A stretch of DNA of 64,000 nt, taken from contig JAFLCF010000001.1 of assembly GCA_017303735.1 (NCBI GenBank), forward strand, positions 16,894 through 80,893, given 5' to 3'. The stretch's first letter is position 1. Each line of letters begins with the position of its first letter. Below are positions 42,290 through 50,664 of the stretch, piece after piece. Position numbers and translations under genes: made by a program. The notes beneath the pieces were generated by a model. The model saw only the letters and a list, made by a program, of their open reading frames with translations. It searched no databases and had not been told where the DNA came from. The DNA is from Anaerolineae bacterium. Lineage in GTDB: Bacteria; Chloroflexota; Anaerolineae; Anaerolineales; Villigracilaceae.

Positions 42290-43252
42290 ATGAATCCCAT
42301 TAGAGGTTTACATCATGTCACTGCAGTGGCACGTGACCCACAACGGAACGTGGATTTTTATCGAAATGTGCTTGGTCAACGGCTGGTCAAACGCACGGTC
42401 AACTTTGACTCGCCAGATACATATCACTTCTATTTTGCCGATGAAACCGGCAACCCAGGTAGCGTATTGACTTTCTTTGCCTGGCCCAACATGCGGCGCG
42501 GAGTACGCGGCAATGGCGAGACCAATGTCGTGGCATATAACGTTCCGCTGGGGTCGCTCCCATTTTGGGAGGAACGCCTCAAGCAAAATAGCATTACACC
42601 CGCCGCAATTGAAAAACGCTTTGGGGAAAACGTACTTTCATTCGCGGACCCCGATGGTATGAACGTAGAACTCGTCGAAGTACAAAATTTGCCCACGGTT
42701 CAACATTGGGAGGATGGTCCCATTCCGCAGGCGTATGCCTTGCGCGGATTTCACAGCGTCACCCTCTGGTTGGATGAGGTAGAGCCGACATCTGCCTTGC
42801 TGACGCAAGAGATGGGTTATCGATTCACTGGTGCGGAAGATAATCGCCATCGGTTTGAAGGAGATGGCAATGCCCTCGGTCACATCGTGGATCTGGTACA
42901 TCGCCCCGGCAAAATGCAGGCAGGCTTCGGGGCGGGCTCCATTCATCACATCGCTTTCCGTGTGGCGAATGATAAGGAACAGCTGACCTATCAATCCGCG
43001 TTGAACGAGGCGGGGTTTCGCGTTAGCCCGGTGATGGATCGCAGCTATTTTCATTCCATCTATTTTCGTGAACAGGGCGGCGTCTTGTTTGAGATCGCAA
43101 CGGATACGCCCGGCTTTTTGATCGACGAACCCAAAGAGTCGTTGGGCGATGCGTTGAAACTCCCGGCATGGGTTGAACCGCAGCGTGCCGAGATCGAAGC
43201 CAACCTGTTACCTCTCACTCTTAATCCCATTGAAAAAGCGAGCCTATCATGA
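42290..43252 (+). CDS. Ring-cleaving dioxygenase (VOC fold, MhqO-like)
   Basis: A 320-residue protein of two glyoxalase/VOC modules. The first starts GLHHVTAVARDPQRNVDFYRNVLGQRLVKRTVN (about 5-37); the second contains LRGFHSVTLWLDEV and later SIHHIAFRV. The metal ligands fit H-x-E-type VOC enzymes (His at the first strand of modules, Glu in VLFEIATD near the end). The length and motifs match the MhqO/LinE-like group linked to quinone or hydroquinone stress. The stop overlaps the next start by 4 nt (ATGA), and the partner is an MhqD-like hydrolase. The natural substrate is unknown. Confidence 0.87.
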   Translation: MNPIRGLHHVTAVARDPQRNVDFYRNVLGQRLVKRTVNFDSPDTYHFYFADETGNPGSVLTFFAWPNMRRGVRGNGETNVVAYNVPLGSLPFWEERLKQNSITPAAIEKRFGENVLSFADPDGMNVELVEVQNLPTVQHWEDGPIPQAYALRGFHSVTLWLDEVEPTSALLTQEMGYRFTGAEDNRHRFEGDGNALGHIVDLVHRPGKMQAGFGAGSIHHIAFRVANDKEQLTYQSALNEAGFRVSPVMDRSYFHSIYFREQGGVLFEIATDTPGFLIDEPKESLGDALKLPAWVEPQRAEIEANLLPLTLNPIEKASLS

Positions 43253-43884
43253 CCATGCCTCACGAAACTTCTCCCGTATACACGGCAGGCGCAAAATTGG
43301 AAGATGCCAAATCCGCGATGATCCTTGTCCACGGACGTGGCGCTTCGGCGCAGGATATTCTTTCTCTGTCCACGCCTCTGAACTTCCCCGGGGTTGCATA
43401 CTTTGCACCCCAAGCAGAAGGCTCCATCTGGTACCCGAATCGATTGATCGCCCCGGTCGAGTCGAATGAGCCTTATCTTTCGGCTGCCATCGCAAAAATT
43501 GACGGATTGGTCAAGCACATCGAAGCGAGCGGCATTCCAGTAGAAAAGATTTTCATTGGCGGGTTCTCGCAAGGTGCCAGCCTTTCCAGCGAATATGTGA
43601 TTCGCAATCCGCGTTTGTATGGCGGTTTGCTCATTTTCAGTGGAGGCTACATTTGGCAGAGCGGCAAACCTCGTGAAGCCAGCGGAAACTTAAACGGTAT
43701 GCCGGTCTTTAATGGCTGTTCCAATGTGGACCCATTCATTCCGTTGGAGCGTATGAAAGAAACGAGTGCCTTGCTCACCTCGATGGGGGCACAGGTCACT
43801 GAAAAGGTTTACCCCAATATGGATCACACTATTATTGACGAAGAGCTCGAACTGGCAAGAGAGTTGATAGAAAAACGTTTATGA
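43249..43884 (+). CDS. Phospholipase/carboxylesterase-type hydrolase (MhqD-like)
   Basis: A 211-residue alpha/beta hydrolase. The oxyanion motif is HGRGASA (about 26-32), the nucleophile elbow is GGFSQGASLS, and the acid and His lie in NVDPFIP and the terminal NMDHTI. This is the small esterase family that includes MhqD/YodD. Its 4-nt overlap with a VOC ring-cleaving dioxygenase repeats the mhqO/mhqD association known from Bacillus, where the pair is induced by quinones. A role in aromatic or quinone detoxification is therefore inferred. A terminator follows the stop. Confidence 0.86.
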   Translation: MTMPHETSPVYTAGAKLEDAKSAMILVHGRGASAQDILSLSTPLNFPGVAYFAPQAEGSIWYPNRLIAPVESNEPYLSAAIAKIDGLVKHIEASGIPVEKIFIGGFSQGASLSSEYVIRNPRLYGGLLIFSGGYIWQSGKPREASGNLNGMPVFNGCSNVDPFIPLERMKETSALLTSMGAQVTEKVYPNMDHTIIDEELELARELIEKRL

Positions 43885-43896
43885 CTCAGTAAAACA

Positions 43897-43926
43897 GCCC
43901 TAGCGCGTACCGCTGGGGCCGTTTTT
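43897..43926 (+). terminator. Terminator
   Basis: A 9-bp stem with one T-G pair (43897-43905 with 43911-43919) followed by CGTTTTT, closing the dioxygenase-esterase operon. Confidence 0.75.
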
Positions 43927-43941
43927 GTCATGGTATGGGAA

Positions 43942-43969
43942 TTGTATTTCCCTGTGCGCGTGCTATAGT
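43942..43969 (+). promoter_or_regulatory. Candidate promoter of the beta-helix surface protein
   Basis: TTGTAT (43942-43947), a 16-nt spacer and TATAGT (43964-43969), 41 nt before the ATG at 44010. Confidence 0.5.
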
Positions 43970-44009
43970 GGGAATGGATGGGCGTTTTCCCGCCCATGAT
44001 TGAACTCCC

Positions 44010-47000
44010 ATGAAAGCCTTTACGCATTTTTCTCGCCGCATCTTACAAGTTGGTTTGATTGTCATTCTATTGGGGGCATCTTTTCTGCCGACAACTCATG
44101 CGGGCGCACGTCCATCAGCCTTATTAGGTCAAATCAGTTTTGTTGCCAATATCGAAACAGCGGGAGTGTCCGTCAGTGGAGTGGGGTTGCCGCGGACTGC
44201 GCAATTGTCCTATCGTTTGAGCGGCGAAGCGACCTGGCGCACGGGTCACAACCTGATGCGCATCGACGACGGACGTTTGGTGGGCAGCCTTTTCAATTTG
44301 TCACCTTCCATAACTTATGAAGTCAAAGTTTCAGACGGCGCGAGCGAGATCACCGGCTCATTTACCACACAAGCCGATGAATTATTCTTCGCGCCAACGA
44401 ATGTGATCTATGTCAACGATGATGCACCAACTGGCGGAGATGGCTCCATGTCTGCGCCGTTTCGTAGCATTCAAGAAGGTGTTAATCGCGCCTCGCCCGG
44501 GACGCAGGTCTTGGTGGCAGATGGTATCTATAAAGAGTCGGTCACGTTTCCGGCTTCGGGAACGGCTGGAAATTGGATTCAGGTGCGGGCGCAGGGCGGA
44601 GGCGCGGTTTTGGATGGTTCCACTTCCATCCCAGCTGAGGAGTGGAAACAATACGAAGGCAAGGCAAACGTCTGGTATGCCAAGATCAACCCTGGGATTA
44701 AATATCTTGGGCGCGATGGGCTCCGTTTTTATCAATACGATTTTTTGAATGACTTGCTCAACGAACGCGGACACAATAATGTGACCATGCATGAAGGCTG
44801 GTATTACGAGCCCGTCAATGGACGTTTGTATGTGCGCGTGCCTCGCAACCCGAATAAATACACCTGGCAGGTTCCGCAGTTTAATTCTGCCTTCATGGTG
44901 GATGGACGCGATTGGGTCTGGATCGAAGGGTTTGAGATGCGCTTCTATGGCACTGAATATGGATGCGGCGTATGCTCGAAAAATTCTTCGCATATTGTCA
45001 TTCGTAAAAATAAGATCCATCATATTCAAAACCCGGTCCATGTTGAGTGGACCGGCGGGGAGGATCGTGGAAACGATACCCGCATCGAATATAACGAAAT
45101 GTACGATACGCGCCACGGCGAGTGGGCATGGAATGCGGTCAAAGGGACTTCGATGGAGTCGATGGCGATCATCTTGCGTGGTCACATCGGCGCGATCGTG
45201 CGTGGAAATAACATTCATCATTATTTCAACGGGATATACACCAGTTCCTCTGCCGCGTTGGATAACCCCGGTGTGGCATTTGATGCCGATATTTTCAACA
45301 ACCGCATTTCCAACATTGGGGATGATGCTCTTGAACCCGAAGGGACCTGTGTCAATCATCGCTTCAGGAATAATGTGATTGATTCCACGCTGGTAGGGAT
45401 TTCGCTTGCCCCCGTGACAATGGGACCTACATGGGTGCTGCGGAATACGATTTCAAATTATTCAAGTAGAAGCCTGAAATGGGACAAGAACTCGGATGGC
45501 TGGGTGCTGGTCTATCACAATACCAGTTGGACAAATTTCTCCAATCCAAATCAAGCAGAGTTGATCAGCCCAATCTCTAATTCGGTGTTGCGTAATAATA
45601 TCTTTCAAGGCAATGGGTATTCCATCGAGGCACGCAACCCCGGGGCGAGCAGCAATGACTGGAATTATGATAATTGGAGCACCTCAAGTGCGGGCTTCCG
45701 TTTCAAGTGGGAGGGTGTCGATCATTCCACGATGAATCAATTGTGTCGTGCATCTGGGCTGGAATGTAATGGGCATGAAGGCATGCCGGGTTTCAGCAAC
45801 CCATTTGGCGGTGATTTTTCCTTGCAAGCTTCCAGTTTGAATGTAGATCGCGGATTGCTCATTCCCGGAATCAATGATTCTTTCCTGGGTATTGCACCAG
45901 ACCTTGGCGCAATTGAGTCGCCGTATGGCGCTCCACCCAGTGATATTGCAACCAGTACACCATCACCGGTTTCAACTGCAATTGAAACACTCACTCCAAC
46001 CGCAATTCCTATTTTTACTCCCACATTAACTCCTTCTCCCGTGATAGCACCTTTAGTACTTGGTGTTTTTCGTACAGACCCAACGCCATCGAATATGGAG
46101 CTTATCCACTTTGGCGTATTGTTTTCCAAAACGGTGAGCGGTGTGGATGCAGGCGATTTTGTTTTGAGCGCCACGGGCACGCTCGCCGGGTATTCCATTA
46201 CAGAGGTTATGGGTTTTGACTCGACCTATCTAGTGACGGTGAACACGGGCACTGGGGATGGAACGTTGCGCCTCGACCTCTTGGATAACGATAGCATTCT
46301 CGATGTCTCTTCAATTCCATTGGGCGGACTCGGCGCAGGCAATGGGACGTTTACAACGGGGGAGACCTTCGTGATCAATAAAAACGCTCCACTCTTAATC
46401 TCAAGCCTGCGTGCCGACCCAAGCCCCACCGCCGCTGAAAGCGTGCGCTTCACGCTAACCTTCTCTGAATCTGTTAGCGGCGTGGATGCGGCTGATTTCG
46501 TGCTGACAACTTCCGGCTTAAGTGAGGCGGGGGTTACATCCGTAAGCGGCACAGACTTGCTTTACACCGTCACCGTCAACACCGGCACGGGGGATGGATC
46601 TCTGCGCCTTGACCTGCTGGATGATGATAGCATCCTCGATTCTGCGGGAACTCCGCTGGGCGGCACAGGCGTGGGCAATGGAAATTTCTCGGCAGGCGAA
46701 ACCTACCTCATAGACCGGGCAACGACTGTGATCCAGTCTGTGTCTTATCCATCCGATGGGGCGCAGGATGGCTGGGTGCTAGAGTCGAAGGAGACCAGCA
46801 ATAAAGGCGGTTCGATGAACTCCAATTCTGCCACACTGCGAGTCGGTGATAATGCACAGAATAATCAATACCGTACCATTTTGCAATTTTCTACTGGATC
46901 TTTGCCCGATAATGCCGTCATTACGCAGGCGATCTTAACCCTGCAATTGGAAACCATCGTGGGCGTGAATCCTTTTAGCACGCATCGCCATATGTGGGTG

Positions 47001-47315
47001 GACCTTCGCCAGGGAGCCTTTGGTAGTTTTGGTCCCTTCCAGATCGGCGCGTTGCAAACTTCCGATTTTCAAGCGCCTGCCAGTTTCTATTCAGCCGCAG
47101 TGATGACCGACAACCCGGTGGCAGGCTGGTATTGGGTCAGCCTTGATTCACGAGCGCTGCCGCTCATCAACTTGAAAGGGGTTACACAGTTCCGGCTGGG
47201 CTACCTACTGGATGACGACAATGACCGGCGTGACGATTACATTTCCTTCTTTAGTGGCAATTATGGCGTACCATCTGCAAGACCGCAGTTGTCAATCAAG
47301 TACTATGTGCCGTAA
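44010..47315 (+). CDS. Secreted right-handed beta-helix protein with Ig-like and DNRLRE-type modules
   Basis: A 1101-residue exported protein. A signal peptide covers residues 1 to about 31 (cleavage after THA). A fibronectin-like segment is followed by a right-handed parallel beta-helix (about 130-640) opening with IYVNDDAPTGGDGSMSAPF, the start typical of DUF1565/pectate-lyase-like helices. A Thr/Pro linker follows (about 645-680). Two approximately 110-residue modules repeat SGVDAADFVLTTSG and TVNTGTGDGSLRLDLLDDDS. The C-terminal about 195 residues (DGWVLESKETSNKGG..., ends SIKYYVP) look like a DNRLRE-type carbohydrate-binding/structural domain. There is no sortase motif. A polysaccharide or adhesion role is inferred. 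It shares its last 400 residues with 50665-53571. Confidence 0.82.
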   Translation: MKAFTHFSRRILQVGLIVILLGASFLPTTHAGARPSALLGQISFVANIETAGVSVSGVGLPRTAQLSYRLSGEATWRTGHNLMRIDDGRLVGSLFNLSPSITYEVKVSDGASEITGSFTTQADELFFAPTNVIYVNDDAPTGGDGSMSAPFRSIQEGVNRASPGTQVLVADGIYKESVTFPASGTAGNWIQVRAQGGGAVLDGSTSIPAEEWKQYEGKANVWYAKINPGIKYLGRDGLRFYQYDFLNDLLNERGHNNVTMHEGWYYEPVNGRLYVRVPRNPNKYTWQVPQFNSAFMVDGRDWVWIEGFEMRFYGTEYGCGVCSKNSSHIVIRKNKIHHIQNPVHVEWTGGEDRGNDTRIEYNEMYDTRHGEWAWNAVKGTSMESMAIILRGHIGAIVRGNNIHHYFNGIYTSSSAALDNPGVAFDADIFNNRISNIGDDALEPEGTCVNHRFRNNVIDSTLVGISLAPVTMGPTWVLRNTISNYSSRSLKWDKNSDGWVLVYHNTSWTNFSNPNQAELISPISNSVLRNNIFQGNGYSIEARNPGASSNDWNYDNWSTSSAGFRFKWEGVDHSTMNQLCRASGLECNGHEGMPGFSNPFGGDFSLQASSLNVDRGLLIPGINDSFLGIAPDLGAIESPYGAPPSDIATSTPSPVSTAIETLTPTAIPIFTPTLTPSPVIAPLVLGVFRTDPTPSNMELIHFGVLFSKTVSGVDAGDFVLSATGTLAGYSITEVMGFDSTYLVTVNTGTGDGTLRLDLLDNDSILDVSSIPLGGLGAGNGTFTTGETFVINKNAPLLISSLRADPSPTAAESVRFTLTFSESVSGVDAADFVLTTSGLSEAGVTSVSGTDLLYTVTVNTGTGDGSLRLDLLDDDSILDSAGTPLGGTGVGNGNFSAGETYLIDRATTVIQSVSYPSDGAQDGWVLESKETSNKGGSMNSNSATLRVGDNAQNNQYRTILQFSTGSLPDNAVITQAILTLQLETIVGVNPFSTHRHMWVDLRQGAFGSFGPFQIGALQTSDFQAPASFYSAAVMTDNPVAGWYWVSLDSRALPLINLKGVTQFRLGYLLDDDNDRRDDYISFFSGNYGVPSARPQLSIKYYVP

Positions 47316-47530
47316 AACCTGGGATGTGGGCTCGGGAGAATTTAGGAACATCCAGTTATAATTTTGATAATATAGGGTTAAGCAAATCCCAAAACACATA
47401 TCGCGAATTAAGCGAATTTTCACGAAAGAATCTGATAATTCGAGTAAATTTACGACATCGAAAACTACCTTGACCTGAGTACGTCTTGGAATAATTCAAC
47501 CCATCCCTTGTTGCCTAAAGGCGGTTCTTA

Positions 47531-50470
47531 ATGACGAGTTTATTTATTTCCTATTCCCGAAAAGATTCAGTCATTGCTAAAAAACTGATGAGCGAATTTC
47601 AGTCTATTGAGCTTGATGTCTGGGTCGATTGGGAAGATATTCCCCCCGCCGTAGGGTGGTTGGACCAGATATTACAAGGCATCGAACAGGCTGATGCGTT
47701 TATCTTCCTCATCAGCCCAGATTCGATCAAATCTGAAGTGTGTAACGTGGAATTGGAACATGCTCATAAGAACGCCAAACGCATCATTCCCATTGTGGTG
47801 CGTGATGTGAACCCCAAAGATACAGTCGCTATTATTCGAGACCTGAATTGGATATTCATTCGCACGCCGGAAGAATTTCAACCCAGCCTTGAAAAAGTTA
47901 AGGTTGCCATCAACCTTGATGTGGATTGGCTGAAAGAACACCGCAGATTGCAAGTCCGCGCATTGGACTGGGATCGACAAAAGAATCCAAGCCTGCTCCT
48001 GCGAGGCAGTGATCTTCGAAATGCTGCCCGCATGGTTACTACTCACGAGAACAGCGACCCCAAGCCTTCAGACCTACAAAAGCTTTATATATATTCCAGC
48101 CAGCGGGCGCAGCGCGTCAATACCATCACCATCTTTTCTGCAGCATTGGCAATGATGATCATGGCAATGTTGTCTTATCTGGCGTTTCAGGGTCAGCGGC
48201 TTGCGCAGGAAAATGAAAAGATAGCTCGTGACAATGAAAAAGTAGCCGTGGAAAACAGGCAGGAAGCCGATAGGAACGCTTCCATTGCCCGCGCACAAAA
48301 AATAGCTGCAGAAAATAACGCGCTCATCGCCCAGGCTCAGCGCAGTGTAGCGCGTGCGCAAATATATCAGTCGCGCGCAGGCGGCTTGTATACAAGTACA
48401 TTACTTGCGATCGACTCGTACCAGAAGATTCCGTCTATAGAAGCCGAAGGGATTCTGAGAAAGAATATCAGCCTCCTGCCGATCCCTGTGAAGGAAATTC
48501 AATACGGTGGCGATATCCTTGCCATTGCGGTGAGCCCCGATGAAAACACTTTCGTCGCAACCAGTGAAGATGGCATAGCCTGCATGACCCGTTTTGAGGA
48601 TGGAGAATCTATATATTGCACAGAAAGCTCCGGCTCCGTGTTGGATGCGGCTTTTAGTCCCGATGGCAGCATTCTCGTCATCAGTGATTCGGCGGGCGAA
48701 GTCCACATTCTCAATGCAGATGATGGCTCGTTGGTGAAGCAGATCAATTTTGGCGTTTCGGTCCGTGATGTGAACATCAGCCCAGATGGAAGGCTGCTTG
48801 CCATGGCACGCGACGATGCCCGCATCACCATTGTGAAAATATCAGACTTTGCATTGTATGGCGAGTTTTCTGTATTCGGGAATTTAAGGGTCACTGCCTT
48901 CAGCCCGGATGGACGATGGTTTGCTGCCGCGTCTGACCAGGGCGCCATCACCTTTTGGAGTTTGGGAACCAAGCAGATCGTAAACTCCGGATCTCATCGC
49001 GAAGAAGTATTCGAGATCGCTTTTAGCCCTGATAGCCAAACCCTGATCTCAGGCAGTGCCGATAATTGTGCCGTGCTTACCAGCCCGTTTTCAGGTAAGC
49101 AACTTCTAAAAGTCCTCAATGAAGATCGGGTTGTCAATGTAGCCTTCAGCCCAGATGGCGATTGGTTCGTAACTGCCTCAGATGATTTTCGTATCCGCGT
49201 CTGGGATTCAGAATCTGGTGAGGAGCGTATGCGTCTATTGCAGGAGAGCGTGGTGAGCGAAGTGGTCATCAGCCCGAATGGATATTGGATCGCCTCCACC
49301 GGTTCCGATCGCACCGTGCGTGTGTGGAGCGCCGCCAATGGCGCAGAGATGTTCCAGATCCCGATCAATGCACCCGGCACAAAATTGCAATTCAGTGCAG
49401 ACAATAAATATCTCGTCACAGGCGATCAGGATGGGCATGTTTCCATCTGGGAACTTTCCACTCTGGATGCAAACAACGGATACCTGCGCTTCGATGAATT
49501 TATTGGGAATGTCGAACTGAGCCCGAATGGCGACTGGCTTGCCGCCTCAACCAACGGGCAGGTCTGGTTGCTGGACCCCAACCTGAATCCCACGCAGACG
49601 ACTCCGCAAGGTAACCCCATCCTTGATCTTCGGCAGGAAACTGTCTACGACCTTGCCATCGACCCCGCTGGAACTCTGCTTGCCCTCTCCACAAGTGAGG
49701 GACGGATCATTACACTCAACAGAACAGGCGGCACCCAAACCCTAAGCAATAATTCTGGCAACACCACAAAGATCGTCTTCTCGCCGGATGGGCAAAACCT
49801 CTTCTTTGCAACCGGCAATGAAGAAGTCCAGTTTCGCAGCCTCAACGCAGGTGAAGCGGGCATTTTGTGGAAAGGGGACTCTGCAATTACCTCCATGACC
49901 ACCTCCAAAGACAACCTGCTCGTCATCGGTCTCGATGGGCGCATCGTTCTATTTGACCTGACCAGCAATACTGTAATTGCCGAACTGGATTCGCCAGGCA
50001 GTAACCAGTTTCTCTTGTTTGATCCTTCCGATAGTATTTTAGTTTCCAGTTCACCTTCCGGGCAGACCATCATTTGGAATGAAAAGAATGGACAATTTGA
50101 ACGGGCTTTTGAGATCGGTTCGGGGCAGGTATCTTCGATGGCATTCAATGCCAGTGGCGATCGCTTGTTCATCGGTGAGACCGATCAAACCCTGATCGTC
50201 GACCCGCGCACCGGCACGGAGGTCAATCGCCTTCGCCAAAAAGGCGAGGTAGTTGCACTGGCGGCGCTTCCCAACTCAAATATCTTGCTGACGGCTTCCC
50301 TGCGCACCTTGCAATTTTTCGATCTCTCCTCCACCAGGGATATTATCGGGCAGGAACTCATTAATTCCGCGTGTAGCCGCCTCACTCAGAACTTCAGCGC
50401 GGCAGAATGGAAATTCTTTTTCGAAGAAGAAGAATACAAGCGCCTGTGCGAAACGCTTCCAGTTCCATGA
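47531..50470 (+). CDS. TIR domain - transmembrane - WD40 repeat protein
   Basis: A 979-residue protein. Residues 1 to about 130 are a TIR domain (LFISYSRKDSVIAKKL, DVWVDWEDIPPAVGW). SPDSIKSEVCNVELEHA contains the Cys and Glu at the positions of the SxxxxxSxxCxxE NADase motif. A membrane helix (about 197-218) is followed by an Ala/Asn/Gln/Glu-rich coiled coil (about 220-275). Residues about 310-930 contain repeated FSPDGxxxxxxSxDxxIxxW units, giving about 13 WD40 blades. It lies between two secreted paralogues but reads alone, with 215 nt before it and a terminator after. It may be a receptor or signal scaffold; anti-phage function is not shown. Confidence 0.88.
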   Translation: MTSLFISYSRKDSVIAKKLMSEFQSIELDVWVDWEDIPPAVGWLDQILQGIEQADAFIFLISPDSIKSEVCNVELEHAHKNAKRIIPIVVRDVNPKDTVAIIRDLNWIFIRTPEEFQPSLEKVKVAINLDVDWLKEHRRLQVRALDWDRQKNPSLLLRGSDLRNAARMVTTHENSDPKPSDLQKLYIYSSQRAQRVNTITIFSAALAMMIMAMLSYLAFQGQRLAQENEKIARDNEKVAVENRQEADRNASIARAQKIAAENNALIAQAQRSVARAQIYQSRAGGLYTSTLLAIDSYQKIPSIEAEGILRKNISLLPIPVKEIQYGGDILAIAVSPDENTFVATSEDGIACMTRFEDGESIYCTESSGSVLDAAFSPDGSILVISDSAGEVHILNADDGSLVKQINFGVSVRDVNISPDGRLLAMARDDARITIVKISDFALYGEFSVFGNLRVTAFSPDGRWFAAASDQGAITFWSLGTKQIVNSGSHREEVFEIAFSPDSQTLISGSADNCAVLTSPFSGKQLLKVLNEDRVVNVAFSPDGDWFVTASDDFRIRVWDSESGEERMRLLQESVVSEVVISPNGYWIASTGSDRTVRVWSAANGAEMFQIPINAPGTKLQFSADNKYLVTGDQDGHVSIWELSTLDANNGYLRFDEFIGNVELSPNGDWLAASTNGQVWLLDPNLNPTQTTPQGNPILDLRQETVYDLAIDPAGTLLALSTSEGRIITLNRTGGTQTLSNNSGNTTKIVFSPDGQNLFFATGNEEVQFRSLNAGEAGILWKGDSAITSMTTSKDNLLVIGLDGRIVLFDLTSNTVIAELDSPGSNQFLLFDPSDSILVSSSPSGQTIIWNEKNGQFERAFEIGSGQVSSMAFNASGDRLFIGETDQTLIVDPRTGTEVNRLRQKGEVVALAALPNSNILLTASLRTLQFFDLSSTRDIIGQELINSACSRLTQNFSAAEWKFFFEEEEYKRLCETLPVP

Positions 50471-50502
50471 TTTAGAGTGCGACCGCCATGATTCACAAGA
50501 CC

Positions 50503-50527
50503 TTTTCAGGGGTATAGACCCTGAAAA
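50503..50527 (+). other. Inverted repeat downstream of the TIR gene
   Basis: A 9-bp inverted repeat TTTTCAGGG/CCCTGAAAA (50503-50511 with 50519-50527). No T-run follows, so its function is unclear. Confidence 0.45.
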
Positions 50528-50544
50528 AGCATGATGCATAGTTC

Positions 50545-50572
50545 AACCTCCGGTTCGCGCCGGAGGTTTTTA
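50545..50572 (+). terminator. Terminator of the TIR-WD40 gene
   Basis: A 9-bp stem AACCTCCGG/CCGGAGGTT (50545-50553 with 50560-50568) followed by T-rich bases to 50571. Confidence 0.8.
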
Positions 50573-50664
50573 TAACGATTTTGTTACACTCCTTTACTTC
50601 TTCATCGCTATATGATTAATCTGCAGAGAGCAGCGGGGCATTCCATCTGCAGAAGGAGAAAGTT

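Noticed and set aside
44382..45359. Long minus-strand open frame opposite the beta-helix gene
   Set aside because: Antisense shadow of a protein with a signal peptide and recognisable fold; no ribosome-binding site or family.
47531..50470. Anti-phage defence island around the TIR gene
   Set aside because: No second defence gene, no STING/SMODS/Thoeris partner and no mobile element nearby; TIR alone is not enough to claim defence.
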